This document shows positions 25,458-33,231 of a DNA stretch of 64,000 nucleotides, in pieces (within the stretch, counting starts at the first letter, position 1; the number at the start of each line of letters is the position of its first letter). Location: contig NZ_JARVSD010000002.1 in the NCBI RefSeq assembly GCF_030209445.1, positions 62,001 to 126,000 of the forward strand. The letters are read 5' to 3'. Source of the stretch: Promicromonospora sp. MEB111 (GTDB lineage Bacteria; Actinomycetota; Actinomycetes; Actinomycetales; Cellulomonadaceae). The notes beneath the pieces were generated by a model that saw only the letters and a program-made list of their open reading frames with translations, did no database searches and had not been told where the DNA came from. The translations under genes and the position numbers were made by a program.

Positions 25458-25964
25458 TCACCCCATCTCATTCATGACCAGGTGGTCCTGCGGCCGCTCC
25501 CCCAGCGTGATCAGTGCATGAGCAAAATCAGAGTGCCTACTCATCGGGAACCACGGCAGCTTGCGCAGATCGCAGGGCCGGATCGACACACGCTGCTCAC
25601 CATCGGAGACCTCGAGGTCGTAAATTCCTGATCCCGTGATTCCCCCAGAACGGATGAGGTTGACGCCTCTTGGAGTACGCCGCACAGTCCATCGGGGACT
25701 GGAATCGCCATAGCCCCACACCTCAACGGCATCGAGCAAGACCACCAGGATGACCGCGGCAGACTTCGCCGTTGCGTAGCCGCTGAGCGGGATCTGCCCC
25801 AGAACCAGCGGCCAACCTGGCCGCAGCCTCTCGACCTGTCGGACCATCCGCGCGCACTGTCTGCGCCCGATGACCGACCACGGCAGGAGCACCACCACGA
25901 AGACGAACATGCCAACCCCGAACACCGCGAGAACACCGAGCGCGACACCTGGGCCGTCCCCCAT
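25458..25964 (-). CDS. Membrane protein, possible downstream half of a split gene
   Basis: ATG 25964 gives 168 residues: one strong membrane helix at about residues 5-28 (GVALGVLAVFGVGMFVFVVVLLPW in the mature reading), then a basic segment with RRQCARMVRQVERLRPGWPLVLG, a further short hydrophobic stretch (ATAKSAAVILVVLLDAVEVWG), and a soluble C-terminus rich in Trp and Arg. No family was recognised. The start is uncertain: the frame stays open upstream to 26183 but with unconvincing sequence, and just upstream a short frame (25970-26092) encodes what looks like a preceding membrane helix, suggesting a frameshifted two-helix protein. The remnant of the sigma-fusion gene begins directly after its stop. 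Confidence 0.5.
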   Translation of the reverse strand: MGDGPGVALGVLAVFGVGMFVFVVVLLPWSVIGRRQCARMVRQVERLRPGWPLVLGQIPLSGYATAKSAAVILVVLLDAVEVWGYGDSSPRWTVRRTPRGVNLIRSGGITGSGIYDLEVSDGEQRVSIRPCDLRKLPWFPMSRHSDFAHALITLGERPQDHLVMNEMG

Positions 25965-25969
25965 CCAGG

Positions 25970-26092
25970 TCACCCAGCGACTGGCAGCACAGCTACGAGC
26001 ACCAGGACCGACACGAGCCCGAACCAAAGCTTTGGGATCCAACGGCGTTCTGCGACCAGGTCGATCGGTGAGTACGGCCGGTTGCCTGTCAT
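25970..26092 (-). CDS. Short frame with one membrane helix, likely split N-terminus
   Basis: ATG 26092 encodes 40 residues starting MTGNRPYSPIDLVAERRW and then a hydrophobic stretch (WFGLVSVLVLVAVLPVAG) that stops at TGA 25970-25972. The stop is six bases from ATG 25964 of the next frame, which carries a second helix. A single-base indel near 25970-25990 would join them into one protein of about 210 residues. Alternatively it is a true small membrane peptide coupled to the downstream gene. Confidence 0.4.
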   Translation of the reverse strand: MTGNRPYSPIDLVAERRWIPKLWFGLVSVLVLVAVLPVAG

Positions 26093-26201
26093 AGAGGCCA
26101 TTCATATCAGTACAGATGCGCCAATCTGCCCAGATCACCGTCCGCAGGCAAGCCGCTACTCGACCGCGGCGCGGGCGACCCACGATCGTCCGCAGTCGCT
26201 C

Positions 26202-28331
26202 TCACCACGACGTCCGCACGTACACCACGGTCTGGTGCAGGTCCATGTAGCTCCACGAGTCCTGGTCCTGGAAGCTCTTCATCTCCGCGCTGTCGTGCTC
26301 GGTCCACACGACCCGCTGCCCACCGCCGGCGACGTCCAGCCACGCGTCCCCGTCACCGTCCGGTCCAGGACCGAGCATGGTCAGGGCCGGCACGGCGACG
26401 CCCTCCCTGGGCTGGACCCGCAGGAAGTAGATGTTCTCGCCGTCGGCCCAGAGGACGCCGTCGTCGAACGCGCTGACCGTCCACGCGGCGTCCTCCCGGA
26501 CAACGGTGGCCTCGCGCGAGTCCGTGTCGACCGCCACGATCCAGGCGCCTGACTCGAACAGCAGCGTGTCTCCGGACAGGTACGCGTAGTGGTTCCACGC
26601 CGTGTTCTGGTCGAGCCGCACGAGGTCACGTAGTCCCGATCCGGCCGAGAGCAGCCCGATCGTGCTGGGCCCGTCAGCCGGGTTGCGTGACACGACCACA
26701 CCGTCGTCGCTGTCGGAGACTGCGCACACGTCCGTGACTGCGTCCCGAACGATGTCGGCCTGGGGTGCCTCTAGGTCGACCAGATCGACGCGCCCGTCGC
26801 ACCGGTCCGGGTCGGCGGGAGTTTCGTTGGTGATGTACAGGATCGCCAGCGTTCGCCCGCCTGTTGCGATCCTCCAGAGGTGCCGGTCAGGGTCCGGCTC
26901 GTAGGTCGCGATCGTGCGGACCTCACCATCAGGCCCCTGCGCCTTCACCACGGCGGTCCTGTCCTCGAGGAACCCCTCGGCCCACGCAACGTGCGTGTTG
27001 GTAAGGACGGGGCTGCCGACCCCGGAGTAGCTGCGCTGCTCCCTGTCGGAGCCGGGCGCGCCGGTGGTGAGCTGCCAGTGCTCCAGCACGGACTCGCCGT
27101 CCTCCCCGACGACCGGCCGCGCCAGCGCGGTGATCGGCTCGGAGCCGGGTCCGACGTCGGGCTGGGCCAGGGACGCGATCAGCGTCCCGTCGCGACGAAC
27201 CGCGAACGGGACGTTGGGGTCGATCCCGATGCTGGAGCCGACCATGACCTCCGGAGGGCTTCCGAGCTCCACCCGGTGGTCGGTGATGTAGTCGACGCAC
27301 TCGATCGCCGGGCGGGCGTCCTCGGCGTCGAGCGCCTGGACGATCGTGTAGTCGCCGGTCGGGGCGTCCGCGGGAACGGGGATGGTCCGGGTTGCGTCCG
27401 GCGTCGCGAGATCCTGCCCGGTGCAGTCGACGGCGGGGGCAGCCATCTCCGGGATGTCGATGTCGCCCAGCCCGACGGCGGCGTCCTGCCCGACCACCGC
27501 GTCATCACCCCGGACCGCGTCGTCGTCCTCGACGGGGGTGTCGTCACGACGGGTGTCGGAGGTGTCAGGGCGCAGGTCGAACGTCTCCACCAGCCAGCGG
27601 TGAGCCGGGTCCGCGACGGCGTCCAGGACCGGTAGCCCCACCGGGCCGTGCGCGACCAGCGCGATGAACGCGCACACCACCACCGCCGCGCCGGTGAGCG
27701 CACCGTTGCGGCGGGCCCGACGTGCCGCCGCGGCCTTGCTGCGGGTCAGCGTCTCGCGGCCGTCGAAGACCGGCTCGTCCGCGGTCTCCGGAGCAGCGGT
27801 GGTCAGGAGCGAGCGAAGCCGTTCGAGTCCGCGGGAGCTCGCGGCCTTGACGGTGCCGACCGAGCGCCCGATCTCGCGGGCTACCTGCTCCTCCGGCAGG
27901 TCGAGGACGTGTCGCAGCACCACGACCCGTCGCTGCTGCGGCGAGAGCGCCCCCAGCGCCCGGGCGAGCTCGTCCCGGAGCGCAACGTGCGCGGCGTGGT
28001 CGTCCGCGTGAGCCGCCGGAAGGTTGTCGTCACCCGGGACGTCGGTCAGCCGCGTCCGTCGCCACGCATCGGTCCGGAGGTTGACCAGCACCTTCCGCGC
28101 GTACGCGCGCGGGACGCCGTCCCGGGCCTTGTCCCAGTGCCGGTAGACACGTTCGAAGGTGCCCTGGACCAGATCCTCGGCCAGGGCCCGCTCGCCGACC
28201 AGGAAGAACGCCGTCCTGAACAGGTACGGGCCGTCCGACTCCACGAACGCGACGAACTCCTCGTCCCGCGTGCGGCCGGCCACACGGACCTCGACCGGCT
28301 CTCCCGAAAGTGTCTCCATGCCCTCATCCAC
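26202..28331 (-). CDS. ECF sigma factor fused to transmembrane helix and exodomain
   Basis: The 709-residue protein starts at GTG 28331 (GAGGGG eight bases upstream). Residues about 20-95 are sigma region 2 (DEEFVAFVESDGPYLFRTAF, LAEDLVQGTFERVYRHW), and 115-172 are region 4 (LSPQQRRVVVLRHVLDLPEE, EIGRSVGTVKAASSRGLERL), as in SigE-type ECF factors. A membrane helix follows at about 212-233, then an acidic linker and roughly 440 extracytoplasmic residues with repeated strand segments (VHWAEGF, GDTLLFESGAWIVAVDT, GENIYFLRV), propeller-like. It thus links an envelope sensor to a transcription factor in one chain. How RNA polymerase is engaged while the factor is tethered, or whether it is cleaved, is unknown. 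Confidence 0.85.
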   Translation of the reverse strand: MDEGMETLSGEPVEVRVAGRTRDEEFVAFVESDGPYLFRTAFFLVGERALAEDLVQGTFERVYRHWDKARDGVPRAYARKVLVNLRTDAWRRTRLTDVPGDDNLPAAHADDHAAHVALRDELARALGALSPQQRRVVVLRHVLDLPEEQVAREIGRSVGTVKAASSRGLERLRSLLTTAAPETADEPVFDGRETLTRSKAAAARRARRNGALTGAAVVVCAFIALVAHGPVGLPVLDAVADPAHRWLVETFDLRPDTSDTRRDDTPVEDDDAVRGDDAVVGQDAAVGLGDIDIPEMAAPAVDCTGQDLATPDATRTIPVPADAPTGDYTIVQALDAEDARPAIECVDYITDHRVELGSPPEVMVGSSIGIDPNVPFAVRRDGTLIASLAQPDVGPGSEPITALARPVVGEDGESVLEHWQLTTGAPGSDREQRSYSGVGSPVLTNTHVAWAEGFLEDRTAVVKAQGPDGEVRTIATYEPDPDRHLWRIATGGRTLAILYITNETPADPDRCDGRVDLVDLEAPQADIVRDAVTDVCAVSDSDDGVVVSRNPADGPSTIGLLSAGSGLRDLVRLDQNTAWNHYAYLSGDTLLFESGAWIVAVDTDSREATVVREDAAWTVSAFDDGVLWADGENIYFLRVQPREGVAVPALTMLGPGPDGDGDAWLDVAGGGQRVVWTEHDSAEMKSFQDQDSWSYMDLHQTVVYVRTSW

Positions 28332-28386
28332 GCGCCGGACCCCTCGCAGGTTGAGACGGTACCTGGACCCGGATCGGCGTTTCGAT

Positions 28387-29331
28387 CTAGCGCGCGTTCA
28401 GCTCGTCGAGGGCGCGATGGCCCCGCCTGACCACCCCTGGAACGGCATCGTGGCGCCCGTGACGGATGGGGATCTCGAGCATGTGCAGGATGTGTGCCGC
28501 GGCGAGCATCGCCGCCCCCTCCCGGCCGACCAGGTCGAGGATCCTCGTCCACAGCCGCCCTCGGACGCCGTCCAGCAGCGGGTCCTGGAAGGTGTACCAC
28601 CCGAGGGCGGTGAGATCGATCGCCCGCGTGCCGCTACCTGCGTTCCCGATGTCCACGACCGCCACCACCGCTCCGTCACGGACCAGGATGTTGCTGGGGG
28701 TCGCGAGATCGGCATGGACCATGTCAGGTGCCTCTCGTGGTGGCGGGACGTCGGCACACACGAGTCGCAGCCGCTCGATCAAGGCCGACACCTCGGAGGA
28801 ATACCCCGAGAGCCTGGCAATGGACTCGCGAAGAGGCGACTGCTCCGGCGGCTCGTCGAGATCCGGCCTGGCTACATCCGATTCCTGGCCGGTGGCGACC
28901 CGCCAGGCGTACGACCAGTGGTCGTACGGTTCGGAGGCCTGGCCGGCCTGGAGCTCGATGATCTCCATCAGCTGCTCCACGAGGGACGGGGTCAGCTCTG
29001 GCGCGGGAGCGGCGTCGACGAAGTCCGTCAGGTGCCAGACATGCGTGGCGGTGGCCCCCACCCCGAGCCATGCCGGGGTGGGATAACCGCGCCCACGCAT
29101 GTGCTCGACCACTCTCTGGGCTCGCAACGTCTCGTCCAGGTGGCCGGGGTGTGCGCGGGGCACCGCTTTGAGCACCGCATCTGCCCTTCCGGCCAGCTGG
29201 ACGCGTACCGCACCCCCGTTGACGCCTCCAGGTAGGCGCCCGAGAAGGTTGACCTCTGTCCCGAGCATATTGGCGACGTCGTCCAGGACCTCGCGCTCGT
29301 CGGTCAGGGCCCGGTGACGCGAAGGACTCAT
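28387..29331 (-). CDS. Aminoglycoside phosphotransferase-fold kinase
   Basis: A 314-residue member of the APH/choline kinase superfamily. It has GGVNGGAVRVQLAG (nucleotide-binding loop) near residue 35, AVLKAVPRAH carrying the ATP-contacting lysine, the catalytic loop VHADLATPSNILV (HxDxxxxN) near 205, and the metal site VVDIGNAGSG (D replacing the usual DxD/E context). The fold transfers phosphate from ATP to an alcohol; the substrate, an antibiotic or a metabolite, cannot be told. ATG 29331 was chosen because a CATACT element lies six bases upstream, while the longer in-frame start at 29424 adds a non-conserved tail. It lies downstream of nothing on its strand and is followed by the sigma-fusion gene. 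Confidence 0.8.
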   Translation of the reverse strand: MSPSRHRALTDEREVLDDVANMLGTEVNLLGRLPGGVNGGAVRVQLAGRADAVLKAVPRAHPGHLDETLRAQRVVEHMRGRGYPTPAWLGVGATATHVWHLTDFVDAAPAPELTPSLVEQLMEIIELQAGQASEPYDHWSYAWRVATGQESDVARPDLDEPPEQSPLRESIARLSGYSSEVSALIERLRLVCADVPPPREAPDMVHADLATPSNILVRDGAVVAVVDIGNAGSGTRAIDLTALGWYTFQDPLLDGVRGRLWTRILDLVGREGAAMLAAAHILHMLEIPIRHGRHDAVPGVVRRGHRALDELNAR

Positions 29332-29510
29332 CCGGCCAGTATGCCGCGAGCCCACCAGGCTGAGGGGTGACCCTGGCAAAGGCATGTTCGCCTCTGTTGC
29401 GCTCAGGTCCGTCGACCGCGGCACCCCTCAACTTGTTCCTCGCACACCAGACGCCTCCGCCACACGCGTCACGACGCGCCAGTGGAGACGCCCTGTGGCA
29501 GCGTGTCGAC

Positions 29511-30248
29511 ATGAGGCCCGCACCGCACCGCAGCCCCGGGCGCGGTCCGCAGACCGCCGGGGCAGCGCGATCGACCGCAGGTCGCGCACGCCGCCTCGTA
29601 CGCGCCGTGCTGACCGGTGTCGCGACCGGCGTCGTCGTCGTCGTCATCGCCCTTCTCGTGCGCGAACAGTGGCCGCCGCTCGTCCAGCTCGACCAGCGGG
29701 CCGTGACCGCCGGAACAGCGTTCTCCGCAGCGCACCCCGAGCTGCTGCGCGCGCTCGTCGTCTGGCAGTGGGTCTTCCTCGCGGCGCACCTGCTCATACC
29801 CGTCGTCGCGATCTGCCTCGTCTACTGGTGGCGCACCGGCAACGCCACGCGCACATGGTGGGCGGTCTCGACGATCCTTGCGGCCTGGGGGCTGTCCAAC
29901 CTGCTGAAGGAGCTCGTGCGACGCACGCGACCGGTGCTGGACCAGCCGGTGGAGAGCGCGGGCGGCTTCTCGTTCCCGTCGGGGCACGCCGCGAACACGG
30001 CGGCGATGACCACGGCGCTGGTGGTGCTCGTGTGGCCGTCGCTCAGATCGCGGGTCGTGCGGGTCGCTGCGGTGGCGGGGGCGGCGGTGCTCACTGCCGC
30101 CACAGCGGTCGACCGGGTCATGCTCGGCGTCCACTACCCCTCCGACGTGCTGGCCGGCGTTCTCTTCGGTGTCGGTTTCGTGCTGGCGTCGTACCTCGCC
30201 TACCGGCACTGGTCGACGCCGCGCCGCGAGCGCGGTACGGCGTCCTGA
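29511..30248 (+). CDS. PAP2-family membrane phosphatase
   Basis: A 245-residue integral membrane lipid-phosphate phosphatase. The phosphatidic acid phosphatase signature is complete: KELVRRTRP (K-x6-RP), PSGHAANTA and DRVMLGVHYPSD (R-x5-H-x3-D). About six helices are visible, starting with LTGVATGVVVVVIALLV. The N-terminal 30 residues are basic and probably cytoplasmic. Such enzymes dephosphorylate phosphatidate, undecaprenyl diphosphate or related lipids at the outer membrane face. Its stop codon overlaps the start of a second PAP2 gene (TGATG), so the two are translationally coupled. Confidence 0.88.
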   Translation: MRPAPHRSPGRGPQTAGAARSTAGRARRLVRAVLTGVATGVVVVVIALLVREQWPPLVQLDQRAVTAGTAFSAAHPELLRALVVWQWVFLAAHLLIPVVAICLVYWWRTGNATRTWWAVSTILAAWGLSNLLKELVRRTRPVLDQPVESAGGFSFPSGHAANTAAMTTALVVLVWPSLRSRVVRVAAVAGAAVLTAATAVDRVMLGVHYPSDVLAGVLFGVGFVLASYLAYRHWSTPRRERGTAS

Positions 30249-30955
30249 TGCTCGACCTCGATCGGTGGGCGGACGACCCGTCGGCACCTGGAGGGCGCGA
30301 GGTGGGGCGCGACCTCGGCCTTCGTGTCGGGGTCCCGGCAGCGGTGTGGTGGGCGGTCGTCGTCGGGCTCGGGTTCCTGCTCACCGGCCCGCTGGCAGGG
30401 CTCAGAGAGCGGGAGACCGCGGTCAGCGAGTGGTTCGTCCAGCAGCGCACGGCGGCCCTCGACACCCTCACCGAAGTGTGGAGCGTGTTGGGGACCACCG
30501 AGACGATCATCGGGATCTGCCTCGTCGTGTCCGGCGTCGTCTGGTGGCGTACCCGGCAGTGGTGGTACGCGGTGGTCCCGGCGATCGCGGTCGCCGTCCA
30601 GGCGGCGGTCTTCATGCTGGCGGCGCTCGTCGTGAGTGCCGAACGCCCCGAGGTGGAGCAGCTCGACCCGGCACCGCCTACCTCGAGCTTCCCGAGCGGC
30701 CACTCCGGCGCCTCGATAGCGCTCTACGTCTCGCTGGCGCTGATGGCCCAGCGGATCGGGAACGCGTGGTTGCGTGTGAGCGTGACCGTCGTGCTGTTCG
30801 TGCTGCCCCTGCTCGTCGTCTGCTCCCGGCTGTACCGGGGGATGCACTACCCGAGCGACGTCGTCGTCGGGGTGCTCAACGGCCTCGTGTGCGTCGTGCT
30901 CGGGTGGTACTGGCTGCGGCGGACGCCCGGTCGTGTCGAGCAGGGCGGCGGCTGA
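30248..30955 (+). CDS. Second PAP2-family membrane protein, altered first motif
   Basis: A 235-residue paralogue of the gene before it. PSGHSGASIA and SRLYRGMHYPSD are intact, but in the first motif the lysine of K-x6-RP is replaced (ALVVSAERP), as in some LssY/YwoA-type members. About six membrane helices are predicted (VWWAVVVGLGFLL, VVPAIAVAVQAAVFMLAALV and others). Start ATG 30248 overlaps the upstream TGA. Together the genes may recycle carrier or phospholipid phosphates, but the missing lysine could reduce or change activity. Confidence 0.82.
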   Translation: MLDLDRWADDPSAPGGREVGRDLGLRVGVPAAVWWAVVVGLGFLLTGPLAGLRERETAVSEWFVQQRTAALDTLTEVWSVLGTTETIIGICLVVSGVVWWRTRQWWYAVVPAIAVAVQAAVFMLAALVVSAERPEVEQLDPAPPTSSFPSGHSGASIALYVSLALMAQRIGNAWLRVSVTVVLFVLPLLVVCSRLYRGMHYPSDVVVGVLNGLVCVVLGWYWLRRTPGRVEQGGG

Positions 30956-30962
30956 GCACCCG

Positions 30963-31613
30963 TCACCGCCGGGTCATCACGAACCCCGCGTGGTGCAGCG
31001 TGCCGTCCAGCAGCTCGCCGAAGGCCCAGAACCCCGAATCGTCGAGGTACGTGATCCGGTCGTCGCGAACCCAGTAGCGACCCGTGTAGGCGTCTGGCCG
31101 CCCGTTCCGGGTCTCCGAGTAGCGTCCGTCGGCTGTCAGGTGCTGCGCCAGCCCCCGGCCCGGGTCCACCCACGTGCCGACCCACGTCTCCCCGACGGCC
31201 GGGTCTGCCAGGTCCACGCCCGCGGGGCGCGTGGGTCGTCCGTCGTGCGCCTCCAGGTGGCCGGACACGTACACCGCGGCCAGGTCCGCGGGATGGACCA
31301 CGAGCATGCGACGGATCTGCGACTCGCCGACGGCACGGCGTACCAGGGCGAATGTGGCGCGGTTGCCCGGCACCAGGTCGTAGCTGCCCCGTTGTGATGC
31401 GGGGCGTTGTGCCACGGCGCTGTCCACCATGAGCGGGACCGCGTACGCGCCCCTCGCGTCGACCACCTCGGTGTCGTCGTCCGGCGGCTCTGCGGCGAGG
31501 ACACCCGCCGAGACGTACAGGGCGTCACGAGCGGGTGTGCTCGGCGTCCTCATGACGGTCGCACCGGTCAGCACGAACGGTCCGTCGATCTGCTCGGTCA
31601 CCTGTCGCTCCAT
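30963..31613 (-). CDS. Atu4866-domain protein with amidohydrolase-like N-terminus
   Basis: The 216-residue protein ends with an Atu4866-type domain (about 137-214): VGTWVDPGRGLAQHLTADGRYSE, YTGRYWVRDDRITYLDDSGF and GTLHHAGFVMTRR, a small beta-barrel fold of unknown function. The N-terminal part (about 10-60: FVLTGATVMRTP, ALYVSAGVL, VVDARGAYAVPLMVDS) resembles the small beta-domain that opens amidohydrolases, without the metal-binding barrel. It lies 55 bases downstream of the Na+/H+ antiporter on the same strand, so the two may be cotranscribed. Confidence 0.7.
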   Translation of the reverse strand: MERQVTEQIDGPFVLTGATVMRTPSTPARDALYVSAGVLAAEPPDDDTEVVDARGAYAVPLMVDSAVAQRPASQRGSYDLVPGNRATFALVRRAVGESQIRRMLVVHPADLAAVYVSGHLEAHDGRPTRPAGVDLADPAVGETWVGTWVDPGRGLAQHLTADGRYSETRNGRPDAYTGRYWVRDDRITYLDDSGFWAFGELLDGTLHHAGFVMTRR

Positions 31614-31668
31614 TCCTTGAGATGTCGTCGGATGCGGGTGGGCCGCACCCGTCTGGTGCGTGGGGCGG

Positions 31669-33210
31669 TCACGGGGCCTGCGTCACGTGCGACACGTGCA
31701 CGGCCTCGGCGTCCAGGACGCTCTCCTCTGCGCGCAGGACGTCGTCGTCCAGGGTTCCCTCGGCCCGGATCCGACCGAGCTCGTCCCGTTTGACGTCGAG
31801 CACGGCGGTGCGCAGCGCGCGCGCAGCAGAGGGATCGTCGGTCTCCTGCTCCGGGAGATACGACTCCTCGGCGATTCCGCTGGCGGCGCGCGGGGCAGGG
31901 AACTGCTCCAGCAGCGCCGGGAGCTCGCGCTGGACCCGGGCTGCGATCCGCTGCCGCACGAGCTCCGCCTCGCGGGCCCCCTCGTGGTCGGCGGGCAGTC
32001 GGACGGCCCGGGTGACGAGAGGGAGGGTCGGGCCGAGCAGCACGAGGGTCAGCGTGACGGTGACGGCGGTGATGAAGACGATCGCGTCGCGCTGCTCGAT
32101 CGGCGCGCCCGAGGCGGTCGCGACCGGGACGGTGAGCGCGGCGGCCAGCGAGATCGCGCCGCGCATACCTGCCCAGGCGATGGGTAGCCGCTCGCGGGGG
32201 CTGATGCGCAGCGAGCGCTGAGCGGCACGGCGGTCGAGGGCCCGCACGACGTACGGCACCGTGTAGAACCAGGCGAGACGCACGACGATGACGGTCAGTG
32301 CCACCAGGACCGCGATCACCGTCGCGTCCCGTAGACCGGTGGAGGACAGACCGCCCACGACGCCGGGAATCTGGGTGCCGATGAGGACGAACAGGGCGCC
32401 GTTGAGGAGGAACGCCGTCACCTCCCAGAACGCGTACGACTGGCGGCGGGCCTGGGCCTCGATGTGGCGTGGTGCGATACGGCTCGTGAGCAGACCGCAC
32501 GTGACGACCGCCAGCACCCCGGAGACATGGATGAGCTCGGCCGGCAGGAATGCCAGCATCGGGGTGGCGACGCTCAGACCGCTGTGCAGGATCGGCTCGC
32601 CCAGCCGGCGCCGTAGCGGGACGAGCAGGTAGGCGACGGCGGCGCCGATCGCGATGCCGCCCCCAAAGGACTCCGCCAGGCGCAGCGCGGTGCCGCCGAC
32701 GGACAGCGGCTGCCCCTCGACGAGGAACTCCAGGGTGACCGCCAGCAGGACGAGGGCCGTGCCGTCGTTCAGGAGGCTCTCGGTGCGCAGCACGGTGAGC
32801 GTGCGACGCGGCAGCGAGCCGGAGACTGCGGAGACCGCTACCGCGTCGGTCGGGGCGAGGACCGCACCGAGCACGAGCCCGATGGGCCAGGGCAGTCCCA
32901 GCAGGTGGGCGACGGCCGCGACCGCCGCGGCCGTGGCGATGACCAGGAGGGTCGCCTGGAGCGTGATGGCCCGCAGGTTGCTGCGGATCAGGTGGACCGA
33001 GGAGTTCAGGGCCTCCCAGTACAGCAGTGCCGGGAGGAACAGGAACAGCACGACGTGGGGTGACAGCTCGGCGTCGCCCAGCGGGGTGAGGCCGATCAGC
33101 ACGCCGACGGCGAGCAGGACGACGGGTTCGCTCAGGCGAAACCGGCGGGAGAGCCAGGCGCCGGCGAGCACGGCCACCACCACGGCGGCCACGAGTTCAA
33201 GGGTGTGCAT
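31669..33210 (-). CDS. CPA1-type Na+/H+ antiporter
   Basis: A 513-residue monovalent cation:proton antiporter, CPA1/NhaP-like. Twelve or so helices span about residues 1-405: LVLGAVLAPTDAVAVSAV carries the family's ApTDAVAVS motif with the transport Asp, and LNDGTALVLLAV the second conserved acidic site. Residues 405-513 form a charged cytoplasmic tail. It exchanges protons for Na+ or K+ and contributes to pH and salt tolerance. The start is ATG 33210. It lies between the amidohydrolase gene (22 bases upstream, same strand) and the Atu4866-domain gene. Confidence 0.9.
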   Translation of the reverse strand: MHTLELVAAVVVAVLAGAWLSRRFRLSEPVVLLAVGVLIGLTPLGDAELSPHVVLFLFLPALLYWEALNSSVHLIRSNLRAITLQATLLVIATAAAVAAVAHLLGLPWPIGLVLGAVLAPTDAVAVSAVSGSLPRRTLTVLRTESLLNDGTALVLLAVTLEFLVEGQPLSVGGTALRLAESFGGGIAIGAAVAYLLVPLRRRLGEPILHSGLSVATPMLAFLPAELIHVSGVLAVVTCGLLTSRIAPRHIEAQARRQSYAFWEVTAFLLNGALFVLIGTQIPGVVGGLSSTGLRDATVIAVLVALTVIVVRLAWFYTVPYVVRALDRRAAQRSLRISPRERLPIAWAGMRGAISLAAALTVPVATASGAPIEQRDAIVFITAVTVTLTLVLLGPTLPLVTRAVRLPADHEGAREAELVRQRIAARVQRELPALLEQFPAPRAASGIAEESYLPEQETDDPSAARALRTAVLDVKRDELGRIRAEGTLDDDVLRAEESVLDAEAVHVSHVTQAP

Positions 33211-33231
33211 CGAAGTCGCTCTACCGTTCGC

